This document shows positions 47,306 through 56,352 of a stretch of 64,000 nucleotides of DNA, piece after piece. Source of the DNA: Jatrophihabitans_A lederbergiae (GTDB lineage: Bacteria > Actinomycetota > Actinomycetes > Mycobacteriales > Jatrophihabitantaceae); the NCBI RefSeq assembly GCF_031845305.1, contig NZ_JAVREH010000001.1, positions 124,001-188,000 on the forward strand. The letters are read 5' to 3'. Both the position numbers and the translations under genes were made by a program. Below the pieces are notes generated by a model. The model searched no databases. It had not been told where the DNA came from and saw only the letters and a program-made list of their open reading frames with translations. Positions within the stretch are counted from its first letter, which is position 1; every line of letters starts with the position of its first letter.

Positions 47306-49792
47306 TCAGGGCTTGGGCACCCTGCCATAACGGTTCAGTGAAGCGATCGCCCGGCGCAGCGGGTCGGCCCCGTCCACGAACGACCGGCGCACGGCCGGGT
47401 CCAGGCCGGGGCGTGCGATGGCTACGTCCGCGAGCGTCAGTACGTCCGGCGAGGCGGCGGCGGAAGGAAAGGCCGCCAGGACGACGTGCGCCAGCGCCCA
47501 GCCGTGCCGGTGCCGCGCGGTGGCCGGCATCTCGTCGAAGAACCGCGCCACATAGGGGTCGGTGAGGTCCGGACGGCGGGCGTCGAAGAATCCCGCGGCC
47601 GTGGCGTAGAGCTCGTAGGCAGGGACGTCGCTCGGCTCGACGAGCATCCGCCAGGCGGCCGCCTTGGCCCCGGCGGTCGGCAGGCCGGCTCTGGCCCGGG
47701 TCGCGTGCAGAACACCGGAGGTGCACTTGTCCCGGTCGAGTTCGGCGTCGATGTCGGCCCCGCTCAGCTCGCCGAGTGCGGCCAGCCGGATCACCAGCAA
47801 CCAGCGGAGCTCGGCGTCGATCACCAGGCCTGCTGGCACGTCCTGCCCGTCCAGCCAGTGCCGCAGCGGCTCGCCGGCGTCACAGACCCGGATCCACGCC
47901 CGGGCAGCACCCAGCTGAGCATCGGAGCCGGCAGCCGCACCGGCCAACAGGCCCCGTGCCACGCCGGCGATGCGGGCTCGGCGTGGTGCCCGCTCGGCCG
48001 GTGGCGCGTATGGGCCCGCGAGCTGCTCGGTCGCGAACTGCAGGGCCGCGGTCGCCACGGGCTGGACGGTCTCGGCGGGCATGGCGTCCAGCAGCATGTC
48101 AAGCGCCGCGGCCGGGTCCAGGTCGGCGTCGCGCACCGCGTCGCGGATCGAGTTGTGCAGCACCACCCGGGTGAGCGGGTTGGCGATCCGGGGCAACAGC
48201 TCGGCAACCGGTGCCCAGTCGCCGCCGCCGAACCGGATCTTGGCCCAGGTGTCGTCGGCGCTGTCCGGCACCGCGAGCCGGACCGGTCCGAACACCGGCA
48301 TGCTGACGGAGATGCCGTCGAGGGCGACCGGCCGCTCGGCGATCACCGCTCCGGCGCCGTCGTAGGCGGCGACCCGGACGGTGTGCGGGCGGTGGGAGTC
48401 ATCCGGCGGGGTGCGGGTGACGGTCACCGCCGAATCGCTGACCTCGGCGCTGAGGGTGTCCAGGCCGGTGGTCCGCAGCCACTGCACCGCCCAGTTGTCC
48501 AGGTCCACGGCGCCGGCATCCGTCCAGGCCCGGATCAGATCCGCCAACTCGGCGTTGCCGAAACTGTGCCGCTGGAAGTAGCTGCGCAGGCCACCGAGAA
48601 AGACGTCGTCCCCGACGTGGGCGGCGAGTTGCTTGAGCACCGACGCGCCCTTGGCGTAGGAGATGCCGTCAAAGTCCGCCAGCGCCGACGCCGCGTCGTC
48701 GGAGCCGTTGCCCGCCACCGGATGCGTCGAGGGGGACTGGTCGGCGACATGGCCCCAGCTCTTGCGCTGGATTCCGAAGTCGGTCCACGCGGGGTAGTCG
48801 GTGACCTCCGAGCACACCCGGTAGGCCAGGTACTCGGCGAAGGACTCGTTGAGCCAGAGGTCGTCCCACCAGCGCATGGTGACCAGGTCGCCGAACCACA
48901 TGTGTGCCATCTCGTGGGCGATCGTCGCCGCCCGCACGCCACGCTCACCGGACGTGGCGGCGGAGCGGAACACGTACTGGTCGCGGAAGGTGACGCAGCC
49001 GGGATTCTCCATCGCCCCGGCGTTGAAGTCCGGGACGAAGGCCTGGTGGTACTCGCCGAAGGGGTACCGGATGCCGAACAGGTCGTGATAGCGGTCCAGG
49101 AAACGCCGGGTGACCTCCAGCATGTCGGCGGCCTCGGCGTCCAGCGCCGCGGCGAGCGAGGCCCGGGCGTGCAGGCCGAGCGGCACGCCGTCGTGGACGG
49201 TGCGCACCGAGTGGTACGGGCCGGCCACCAGCGTGACGAAGTACGTCGACAGCGGCCGGGTGGTCGCCAGCCGCCAGAATCCCGGCTCGACCTCGGTGGC
49301 CGCGCCGTTGCCGAGCACCGTCCACTCCGCCGGGCAGCGCACCTCGAGGTCGTAGCCGGCCTTGAGGTCGGGTTGGTCGAAGCACGGGAACCAACGGGGG
49401 CCGGCGTCGAGGAAGGACATCGCGTACAGGTAGACCAGTCCGTCGGCGGGGTCGACGTGGCGGTGCATCCCCTCGCCGTCGGAGGAGTACGCCATCCGGG
49501 CGGTGATCCGCAGCTCGTTGTCCGCGCGCAGGTCGGTCAGCCGCAGCCTGCCGTCGACCACGCCCGCGACCGTCTCGACCGCAAGCTCGACGCCGTTGAG
49601 CACCACACTGTCGATTCCGGCGGCCTGCACGTCCAGGAACGTGCTGGCCCCGGGCGTCGCGCAGCCGAACCGGATCGTGGTGTCACAGCCGAACTCCGGC
49701 CCGGTGGTCGGCAGGTCCAGGGCGATCCGGTAGTGGTGCACGGTCAGCAGCGAGGCCCGTCCGGCCGCTTCGATCCGGGTGAGGCTGGGCAT
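47306..49792 (-). CDS. pepN: Aminopeptidase N
   Basis: 828-aa M1 zinc metallopeptidase removing N-terminal residues from peptides. GAMENPG is the substrate-binding motif (about residue 250), HEMAHMWFGD (HExxH) and LWLNESFAEY supply the zinc ligands, and the C-terminal half is the ERAP1-like helical domain. The -10 TAGGTT lies six bases before ATG (leaderless). Cytoplasmic; no signal peptide. Confidence 0.96.
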   Translation of the reverse strand: MPSLTRIEAAGRASLLTVHHYRIALDLPTTGPEFGCDTTIRFGCATPGASTFLDVQAAGIDSVVLNGVELAVETVAGVVDGRLRLTDLRADNELRITARMAYSSDGEGMHRHVDPADGLVYLYAMSFLDAGPRWFPCFDQPDLKAGYDLEVRCPAEWTVLGNGAATEVEPGFWRLATTRPLSTYFVTLVAGPYHSVRTVHDGVPLGLHARASLAAALDAEAADMLEVTRRFLDRYHDLFGIRYPFGEYHQAFVPDFNAGAMENPGCVTFRDQYVFRSAATSGERGVRAATIAHEMAHMWFGDLVTMRWWDDLWLNESFAEYLAYRVCSEVTDYPAWTDFGIQRKSWGHVADQSPSTHPVAGNGSDDAASALADFDGISYAKGASVLKQLAAHVGDDVFLGGLRSYFQRHSFGNAELADLIRAWTDAGAVDLDNWAVQWLRTTGLDTLSAEVSDSAVTVTRTPPDDSHRPHTVRVAAYDGAGAVIAERPVALDGISVSMPVFGPVRLAVPDSADDTWAKIRFGGGDWAPVAELLPRIANPLTRVVLHNSIRDAVRDADLDPAAALDMLLDAMPAETVQPVATAALQFATEQLAGPYAPPAERAPRRARIAGVARGLLAGAAAGSDAQLGAARAWIRVCDAGEPLRHWLDGQDVPAGLVIDAELRWLLVIRLAALGELSGADIDAELDRDKCTSGVLHATRARAGLPTAGAKAAAWRMLVEPSDVPAYELYATAAGFFDARRPDLTDPYVARFFDEMPATARHRHGWALAHVVLAAFPSAAASPDVLTLADVAIARPGLDPAVRRSFVDGADPLRRAIASLNRYGRVPKP

Positions 49793-49798
49793 GCGGCC

Positions 49799-49804
49799 AA
49801 CCTA
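49799..49804 (-). promoter_or_regulatory. -10 box of pepN (leaderless)
   Basis: On the minus strand TAGGTT ends six bases before the ATG at 49792. Confidence 0.5.
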
Positions 49805-49925
49805 CCGCCCGTTCATCTGCGCGAAACATGGCTGGGGCCGCCGTGTAACAGCGAGACCTGATCCTCTTCCCAGCGGAGCTCAACGGCGAGCGGCTCACCA
49901 CCCATCCCACCCGAAGGGCAGACCC

Positions 49926-51311
49926 TTGTCACACGTCGTCCTCGCCGCACCCACGTACGTGCCGTTCGACCTGAAGAGCCTCAGTGGTGGCGACACCGCC
50001 TGGGTCCTGGCGTCGGCATCCCTCGTCCTGCTGATGACCCCGGCGCTCGCGTTCTTCTACGGCGGGATGGTGCGGGCCAAGCACACCCTCGCCATGCTGA
50101 TGCAGAACTTCGCCGCCATGGCGATCGTCAGCGTCACCTGGGTGGTCGTCGGTTTCAGCCTCGCCTTCGGCGGCACCGGCCGCTACCTCGGCGACCTGCA
50201 CTACGTCCTGATGCACCACATCAACGACGTGGTGCCGACGCTGGGCACGGCCCAGACGATGCCGACCATCGTGTTCGTGGCCTTCCAGCTCACCTTCGCG
50301 ATCATCACGCCGGCCCTGATCACCGGTTCGACCGCGGACCGGTGGAAGTTCGGGGCGTTCATCGCCTTCGTGTCGGCCTGGTCGATCCTGATCTACGCCC
50401 CGGTCGCGCATTGGGTGTTCAACGGCTACGGCTTTCTCAACCAGTCGCTGCGCCCGGCCGGCAAGTTCTTCGCCGAGGACTTCGCCGGCGGAACCGTCGT
50501 GCACATCAACGCCGGCGCCGCGGGCCTGGCCATGGCCCTGGTGCTGGGCAAGCGGCGCGGGTGGCCGAAGGAGAACATGCGCGGGCACAACATCCCGTTC
50601 GTGATGCTCGGCGCCGGGCTGCTCTGGTTCGGCTGGTTCGGGTTCAACGCCGGATCGGCGCTGGCGGCCAACGGCCTGGCCGGCTACGCCTGGATGAACA
50701 CCAACACCGCGACCGCCACCGCCATGCTCGGCTGGCTGATCGTGGAGAAGCTTCGCTACGGCAAGTCGACCGCGCTGGGTGCCGCCTCGGGCGCCGTGGC
50801 CGGCCTGGTCGCGATCACCCCGTGCGCCGGCTTCGTCAGCGTCACCGGCGCGCTGTTCATCGGCCTGCTGGCCGGAGTGGGCTGCGCCTTCGCCATCGGC
50901 CTGAAGAACAGGTTGGGCTACGACGACTCGCTCGACGTGGTGGGCGTGCACTTCGTGGGTGGCTGGATCGGCACCCTGTGCGTCGGCTTCTTCTCCACCT
51001 CGGGCACCAACCCCCTTGCCAACAACGGCATCTTCTACCACGGCGGCGGCAAGTGGGGCGGCTGGAGCCTGTTGCTGCACCAGGCCGAGGCAGCCGCGGT
51101 GGTGACCGTGTTCTCCTTCGTCGGTACGTTCCTCATCGCCAAGGTCATCGGTCTGGTGATGCGGACCCGGGTCACCGAGGAGGACGAGATCACCGGTATC
51201 GACCTCTCCATCCACGGTGAGACCGCGTACGACTTCGGCCCGCTGGCCGGCTCCGGCAGCGGCCATTACGTGCCCGCAGCGGCCGCGTCGAAGGAGAGTG
51301 TTCAGGCATGA
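49926..51311 (+). CDS. amt: Ammonium transporter
   Basis: 461-aa integral membrane ammonium channel with about 11 helices. The twin-His pore residues are in VVHINAGAAG and VGVHFVGGWIG; FFYGGMVRAKH and GFNAGS are Amt signatures. The TTG start at 49926 has AAGGG eight bases upstream; no ATG is available. It leads an amt-glnB-glnD operon, with ATGA overlap to glnB. The gap upstream has TTCATCTGCGCGAAAC, a partial match to a GlnR site, not convincing alone. Confidence 0.95.
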   Translation: MSHVVLAAPTYVPFDLKSLSGGDTAWVLASASLVLLMTPALAFFYGGMVRAKHTLAMLMQNFAAMAIVSVTWVVVGFSLAFGGTGRYLGDLHYVLMHHINDVVPTLGTAQTMPTIVFVAFQLTFAIITPALITGSTADRWKFGAFIAFVSAWSILIYAPVAHWVFNGYGFLNQSLRPAGKFFAEDFAGGTVVHINAGAAGLAMALVLGKRRGWPKENMRGHNIPFVMLGAGLLWFGWFGFNAGSALAANGLAGYAWMNTNTATATAMLGWLIVEKLRYGKSTALGAASGAVAGLVAITPCAGFVSVTGALFIGLLAGVGCAFAIGLKNRLGYDDSLDVVGVHFVGGWIGTLCVGFFSTSGTNPLANNGIFYHGGGKWGGWSLLLHQAEAAAVVTVFSFVGTFLIAKVIGLVMRTRVTEEDEITGIDLSIHGETAYDFGPLAGSGSGHYVPAAAASKESVQA

Positions 51312-51646
51312 AGCTCGTGACAGCGATCATCAAGCCGTTCAAGCTGGAAGAGGTCAAGGTGGCCCTGGAGAACCTGGGCGTCCAGGGACTGACGGTCAGC
51401 GAGGTCTCCGGCTTCGGCCGCCAGCGCGGTCACACCGAGGTCTACCGGGGCGCGGAGTACACCGTCGACCTGGTTCCGAAGGTTCGGGTCGAGGTGCTGG
51501 TCGATACCTCCGACGCCCTCAAGGTCGCCGACGCGGTGGTCGAGGCGGCCCGCACCGGCAAGATCGGTGACGGGAAGGTCTGGATCACCGAGGTCGACAC
51601 CGTGGTGCGGGTGCGGACTGGCGAACGGGATGCAGACGCCCTCTGA
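51308..51646 (+). CDS. glnB: Nitrogen regulatory protein P-II
   Basis: 112-aa trimeric sensor of 2-oxoglutarate and energy state. The T-loop RGHTEVYRGAEYTVDLVPK contains the modifiable Tyr51; GKIGDGKVWI and RVRTGERD are the nucleotide-binding regions. Actinobacterial PII is adenylylated rather than uridylylated by GlnD. Start overlaps the amt stop; glnD begins inside its last 17 bases. Confidence 0.97.
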   Translation: MKLVTAIIKPFKLEEVKVALENLGVQGLTVSEVSGFGRQRGHTEVYRGAEYTVDLVPKVRVEVLVDTSDALKVADAVVEAARTGKIGDGKVWITEVDTVVRVRTGERDADAL

Positions 51647-53951
51647 GCGGTCCATCAGGTCGTCCCGGACCGAACTCCTGGCCCGGGTGGATCTGGTAGG
51701 CGCGCCGTTGCGAGTGGCCCTCACCGAGCTGTACGACGGCTGGCTGGCAGGGTTGCTGGCAGACGTCGACGGGGTAGCCCTGATGGCTGTCGGGGGACTG
51801 GGACGGCGCGAGCCGGCTCCGTACGGCGACGCCGATCTGGTGTTGCTGCACAACGGCAAGGTGTCCGACCTGGCCGAGATAGCGGACCGGATCTGGTACC
51901 CGGTGTGGGATTCGGGAATCGGGCTGGACCACTCGGTTCGCACGGTGGACCAGGCTGTCGCGGTGGCGGCCGAGGACGGAAAGGCGATGCTGGGCATGCT
52001 CGACGCCCGGCATCTCGCGGGCGATCCGGCCCTGACCGGATTGCTGCGTGAACAGGTTCTCTCGCGATGGCGGCGGTCGGCGCCCTCGCGGATGGCCGAA
52101 CTGCGGGAACTGGCTCGGAGCAGGTGGCGGGTTCGCGGAGACGCGTCCTTCCTGCTGGAGCCGGACCTCAAGGACTGCCGGGGCGGGTTGCGTGATTGGG
52201 TGGGACTACGCGCACTCGCCTCGGCCCAACTGGTGGATCTGACGCCGCCGGTGACGCGGGCGAGCGCCCTGCTGCTGGACGTCCGGGGCGAGCTGCACCG
52301 GATAGCAGGGCGCGCGGCCGACGTGCTGCGGGGTCAGGACCGGGCGGCGGTCGCCCGGCGGCTGGGGATGAGCGGTCCGGACGAGGTGCTGCGGGCGGTG
52401 AACGAGTCCGCCCGCACGCTGGCCTTCGCCACGGACGTGGCTTGGCGCCGGGTCGCCGCGGCGGAGGCCCCGTCGGGTCGCTCCCTGCTGCGCCGGCTGC
52501 GGCCCGTTCCGGCTCAGCGGGGCCTGCCGGACCCGTCCGTCCGGGTGCCGCTGGCCAAGGACGTCGTCGCCCAGGGCGGTGAGGTGGTGCTGGCGCGGGA
52601 CGCCGACCCCTGGGCCGATCCGGTGCTGGTACTGCGGGTGGCGCGGGCCGCCGCCGCGACGGACCTGCCCATCTCGACGTACGCGCTGACGCGGCTGGCC
52701 ACCGAGGGCGCTCCGATGCCGCACCCCTGGCCCGCCGCGGCCCGCGCGGAGTTCATCGGCCTGCTGGGAGCGGGCGAGCGGGCGATCTCGCCGCTGGAGG
52801 CGCTGGACCAGCACGGCATGCTCAGCCGGCTGCTGCCGGAATGGGAGCGGGTGCGGTTCAAGGCGCAGCACAATCCGGTGCACCTGTTCACCGTCGACCG
52901 GCACCTGATCGAGACGGCCGTGCGGGCCGGTGCGCTGACCGCCGAGGTGGCCCGGCCGGACCTGCTGCTGGTCGGTGCCCTGCTGCACGACATCGGCAAG
53001 GGCTATCCCGGCGACCACTCGATCGTCGGTGCCCGGCTCGCGGCCACCATCGCGGCGCGGATGGGCTTCAACACCAAGGACTGCGCCACCATCGCCGCGC
53101 TGACCCGGCACCACCTGCTGCTGCCCGACACCGCCACCCGCCGCGACCTCGACGACCCGTCCACCATCCACATCGTGGTGTCCGCCATCGAGGGCTCCAC
53201 CGAGCTGCTCGACCTGCTGCATCACCTGACCGTCGCCGACGCGCTGGCAACCGGGCCGGCGGCGTGGAGCGACTGGAAGGCCTCGCTGGTCTTCCAGCTG
53301 GTCCGCTCCACCCATAAGGTCTTGGACGGAGAGCCGGTACCGACCCCCGAGCCGCCGTCGGCGGCCGTGCTGGAACTGGCCCGGCGCGGCGAGACGCGGG
53401 TGGCCGTCGAGGGCTCCGACGTCATCGTGGTCGCACCCGACCAGCCCGGCCTGCTGTCCAGCGCCTCCGGGCTGCTGGCCCTGCACTCCCTCGACGTCCA
53501 GGCCGCCGACGTGCGAACGGTCGAGGGCATGGCGGTGAACCGGTTCTCGGTGTCGCCCCGGTTCGGCGAGCTGCCGGACCCCGCGCTGCTCAACGCCGAC
53601 CTGCGCCGCATCCTCGCCAGGACGCTGCCACTGGAGGAGCGGCTGCGGGCCAAGGAGTCGACCTACCGCCGCGGCGGTACCGACCCCAGCCCGCCACGGC
53701 TGCTGTGGTTCGACGACGAGGCCACGGACGCGACCGTCCTGGAGGTTCGCGCGCCGGACGCCATCGGGCTGCTGCACCGGGTGACGGCCGCGGTGGAGCT
53801 GCTGGGCCTGGACATCCGATCCGCCAGGATCTCATCCTTCGGGGCGCACGTGGTGGATGCCTTCTACCTGACCGACCCGGACGGCAAGCCGTTGTCCGAG
53901 AACCACCAGGCCGAAGCGGGGGAGCGAATCACCGCGGCGCTGGCCGGTTGA
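51630..53951 (+). CDS. glnD: PII nucleotidyltransferase/nucleotidyl-removing enzyme
   Basis: 773 aa: nucleotidyltransferase domain with GGLGRREPAPYGDADLVLL (Gly-rich and DxD motif), a long helical linker, HD domain (LLHDIGKGYPGDH and LTRHHLLLPDTA) and two C-terminal ACT domains (IVVAPDQPGLLSS and LEVRAPDAIGLLHR). It modifies and demodifies PII by glutamine status. ATG 51630 overlaps glnB by 17 bp. Confidence 0.94.
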   Translation: MQTPSERSIRSSRTELLARVDLVGAPLRVALTELYDGWLAGLLADVDGVALMAVGGLGRREPAPYGDADLVLLHNGKVSDLAEIADRIWYPVWDSGIGLDHSVRTVDQAVAVAAEDGKAMLGMLDARHLAGDPALTGLLREQVLSRWRRSAPSRMAELRELARSRWRVRGDASFLLEPDLKDCRGGLRDWVGLRALASAQLVDLTPPVTRASALLLDVRGELHRIAGRAADVLRGQDRAAVARRLGMSGPDEVLRAVNESARTLAFATDVAWRRVAAAEAPSGRSLLRRLRPVPAQRGLPDPSVRVPLAKDVVAQGGEVVLARDADPWADPVLVLRVARAAAATDLPISTYALTRLATEGAPMPHPWPAAARAEFIGLLGAGERAISPLEALDQHGMLSRLLPEWERVRFKAQHNPVHLFTVDRHLIETAVRAGALTAEVARPDLLLVGALLHDIGKGYPGDHSIVGARLAATIAARMGFNTKDCATIAALTRHHLLLPDTATRRDLDDPSTIHIVVSAIEGSTELLDLLHHLTVADALATGPAAWSDWKASLVFQLVRSTHKVLDGEPVPTPEPPSAAVLELARRGETRVAVEGSDVIVVAPDQPGLLSSASGLLALHSLDVQAADVRTVEGMAVNRFSVSPRFGELPDPALLNADLRRILARTLPLEERLRAKESTYRRGGTDPSPPRLLWFDDEATDATVLEVRAPDAIGLLHRVTAAVELLGLDIRSARISSFGAHVVDAFYLTDPDGKPLSENHQAEAGERITAALAG

Positions 53952-53967
53952 CGTTCGGCGGGCAGCC

Positions 53968-53997
53968 TTGACCGACCGGTCGGTCGGACTTTAGGGT
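53968..53997 (+). promoter_or_regulatory. Promoter with TetR-type operator for the acyl-CoA operon
   Basis: -35 TTGACC (53968-53973), 18-bp spacer, -10 TAGGGT (53992-53997), then six bases to GTG 54004 (leaderless). The spacer holds the perfect 16-bp palindrome GACCGACCGGTCGGTC (53970-53985), a form typical of TetR-family operators on fatty-acid genes. The operon encodes a TetR protein, so autoregulation is likely. Confidence 0.8.
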
Positions 53998-54003
53998 GCT
54001 GGA

Positions 54004-55113
54004 GTGACCACGCGAAGGCCCTTGATCGCGTCCTCGGACAGCCCACCTGGGGTCGACCTCGCCAGGCTCGCCGCCTGGTTGGACGCCGAGCGACCGGGCC
54101 TGCGACAGGGGCCGCTGAACGCCACCGTGATCGTCGGCGGCCGCTCCAACCTGACCTACCGCCTGACCGACGGCAGCCACCAGTGGGCGCTGCGCCGGCC
54201 GCCGCTGGGCCACGTGCTGCCCACCGCGCACGACATGGTCCGCGAGTTCACGGTTCTCTCCGCCCTGTACGGCTCGGCGGTTCCGGTGCCCGAACCGATC
54301 GCGCTCTGCACCGACGGGGACGTCCTCGGCGAGCCGTTCTACCTGATGGGCTTCGTCCCCGGCGTGGTGCTGGAGCGTCCGGAGCTGGCGCCCAACGCCA
54401 CGGTGGCGCGGCATGCCACCGAGACGCTGGTCGACACCCTGGTCGCCCTGCACGGCGTGGACCCGGGCGAGGTCGGCCTGGCGGACTTCGGCAAGCCCGG
54501 GGGCTTCCTGCAGCGCCAGGTGAGAAGGTGGCACCAGCAGTTCGACAGCTCCACCGAGCCGGCACCAGCCGATTCCAGCAGTGCGGTCGACAGCAGTGCG
54601 GTCGATGTGCGGGCGCTGGAGCTGTCCGTCGTCCGGCGGCTGCGCGAGCAGTTGCCCGAGTCGTCCCGTTCGGGAATCGTGCACGGGGACTACCGGCTGA
54701 CCAACGTCCTGTTCAACCCCGACTTCGCCAGCTCCCAGTCGACCACCGCGTCCATCGAGGCTGTGGTCGACTGGGAGATGGCGACGCTGGGGGATCCACT
54801 GACCGACGTCGGGCTGCTGTACGTCTACCACGACTGCGCCCGCACGTCCGGCTCGGTGATGCCGGACTTCCCGGCCGAGCAGGGCTATCTCTCACCGCAG
54901 GCCATGGTCGCCCGGTACGCCGAGGCCACCGGGCTCGAGATCGCCGACCTGGACTGGTACATCGCCTTCGGCTACTACAAGCTCAGCGTCATCGCGGCCG
55001 GTATCCATGCCCGGTTCCAGCAGGGCAAGACGATCGGCGAGGGCTTCGGCGTGTTCGGCGGCCTTCGCGACGCCACCATGGACGCCGCGTCCGCGCAGCT
55101 CGGAGGAAACTAG
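54004..55113 (+). CDS. Aminoglycoside phosphotransferase-fold kinase (ACAD10/11-type)
   Basis: 369 aa. Kinase-like fold with GGRSNLTYRL as nucleotide loop, LRRPPLGHVLPTAHDM containing the Lys region, catalytic IVHGDYRLTNVLF (HGDx4N) and VVDWEMATLGDPLTDVG for metal. FGYYKLSVIAAGIHARF is typical of kinases paired with acyl-CoA dehydrogenases. By analogy to ACAD10/11 and LvaA it should phosphorylate a 4-hydroxyacyl-CoA. The acyl-CoA dehydrogenase gene begins at the next base after the stop. A 15-bp duplication (54576-54605) sits in a loop. Confidence 0.88.
   Translation: MTTRRPLIASSDSPPGVDLARLAAWLDAERPGLRQGPLNATVIVGGRSNLTYRLTDGSHQWALRRPPLGHVLPTAHDMVREFTVLSALYGSAVPVPEPIALCTDGDVLGEPFYLMGFVPGVVLERPELAPNATVARHATETLVDTLVALHGVDPGEVGLADFGKPGGFLQRQVRRWHQQFDSSTEPAPADSSSAVDSSAVDVRALELSVVRRLREQLPESSRSGIVHGDYRLTNVLFNPDFASSQSTTASIEAVVDWEMATLGDPLTDVGLLYVYHDCARTSGSVMPDFPAEQGYLSPQAMVARYAEATGLEIADLDWYIAFGYYKLSVIAAGIHARFQQGKTIGEGFGVFGGLRDATMDAASAQLGGN
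54576..54605 (+). repeat. 15-bp duplication inside the kinase gene
   Basis: CAGCAGTGCGGTCGA occurs twice in tandem, encoding a repeated SSAVD in a Ser-rich loop before the catalytic HGD motif. In frame, so likely tolerated. Confidence 0.85.
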
Positions 55114-56352
55114 ATGGACTTCACCCACAGCCCGCGCTCCATCGAGCTGCAGGCGGCGATCAGCCGCTTTCTCGACGAGGTCGTCTATCCGGCGGAGGCC
55201 GAGTTCCACCAGCAGGAGCAGGCCAATCGCGCCGCCGGCACGCCGTTCGCGACCCCCGCGGTGCTGGCCGGCATCAAGCAAGAGGCTCGCCGCCGCGGGC
55301 TGTGGAACCTCTTCCTGCCCGGGGACCGCTTCGGCGCGGGGCTGTCGGTACTCGACTACGCGCCGCTGGCCGAGCTGTCCGGGCGCTCGATCGCCATCGC
55401 ACCCGAGGCGATGAACTGCTCGGCGCCCGACACCGGCAACATGGAGTTGCTTGCCATGTTCGGCACCGACGACCAGCACAGCCGCTGGCTCGAGCCGTTG
55501 CTCGCGGCTGAGATCCGGTCCTGCTTCTCGATGACCGAACCCGCCGTGGCGTCCTCGGACGCCACCAACATCGCCACCCGGATCACCCGCGACGGTGATT
55601 CCTACGTGGTCAGCGGGCACAAGTGGTGGTCCACCGGCGCGATGCGCGACGAGTGCGCGGTGTCCATCGTGATGGGTGTGTCCGACCCGGACGCGGACCG
55701 GCACGCCCAGCACTCGATGATCCTGGTTCCCCTCGGTGCCCCGGGTGTCACCGTGCACCGGTCCACCACGGTGTTCGGCTACGACGACGGGCCGCACGGC
55801 GGCCACGGCGAGATCAGCTTCGACGACGTGCGGGTGCCCGCCGGCAACCTGCTCGGCGCCCAGGGCGCCGGCTTCGCCATGGCCCAGGCCCGGCTCGGCC
55901 CGGGCCGGATCCACCACTGCATGCGCGCCCTCGGGATCGCCGAACGCGCCCTGGAACTGATGGTGAACCGCTCGCTCCACCGGCACGCCTTCGGCGGCCC
56001 GCTGGCCAGCCAGGGAGTCATCCGTGAGTGGATCGCCGAGTCCCGGCTGGCCATCGAGCAGGCTCGGCTGCTGGTGCTCAAGGCGGCGTGGCTGATCGAC
56101 ACCGCCGGCGTGAAGCAGGCGGCCACCGAGATCGCCGCCATCAAGGTGGCGGCACCGCGGGCGGCCTCCTACGTCCTGGACCGGGCGATCCAGACCTTCG
56201 GCGCGGCCGGGGTGTCCGGCGACACGCCGCTCGCCGAGATGTGGGCCGGCGTACGCACGCTGCACCTGGCCGACGGCCCGGACGAGGTCCACCTGCGCAG
56301 CGTGGCCCGGGTCGAGATCAACCGCGCCCGGAGTGCGGCGGCGGGCAGGTGA
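55114..56352 (+). CDS. Acyl-CoA dehydrogenase, ACAD10/11 type
   Basis: 412-aa flavoprotein. CFSMTEPAVASSDA is the FAD/substrate loop, YVVSGHKWWSTGA follows, then VFGYDDGPHGGHGEI. The stretch LGPGRIHHCMRALGIAERAL and ADGPDEVHLRSV matches human ACAD11. With the adjacent kinase it fits the split form of ACAD10/11: 4-phosphoacyl-CoA is converted through an enoyl intermediate to 3-hydroxyacyl-CoA. Stop overlaps the TetR start. Confidence 0.9.
   Translation: MDFTHSPRSIELQAAISRFLDEVVYPAEAEFHQQEQANRAAGTPFATPAVLAGIKQEARRRGLWNLFLPGDRFGAGLSVLDYAPLAELSGRSIAIAPEAMNCSAPDTGNMELLAMFGTDDQHSRWLEPLLAAEIRSCFSMTEPAVASSDATNIATRITRDGDSYVVSGHKWWSTGAMRDECAVSIVMGVSDPDADRHAQHSMILVPLGAPGVTVHRSTTVFGYDDGPHGGHGEISFDDVRVPAGNLLGAQGAGFAMAQARLGPGRIHHCMRALGIAERALELMVNRSLHRHAFGGPLASQGVIREWIAESRLAIEQARLLVLKAAWLIDTAGVKQAATEIAAIKVAAPRAASYVLDRAIQTFGAAGVSGDTPLAEMWAGVRTLHLADGPDEVHLRSVARVEINRARSAAAGR

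Noticed and set aside
47486..49861. 791-codon plus-strand open frame opposite pepN
   Set aside because: Antisense shadow; pepN shows the full M1 peptidase signature and its own promoter box.
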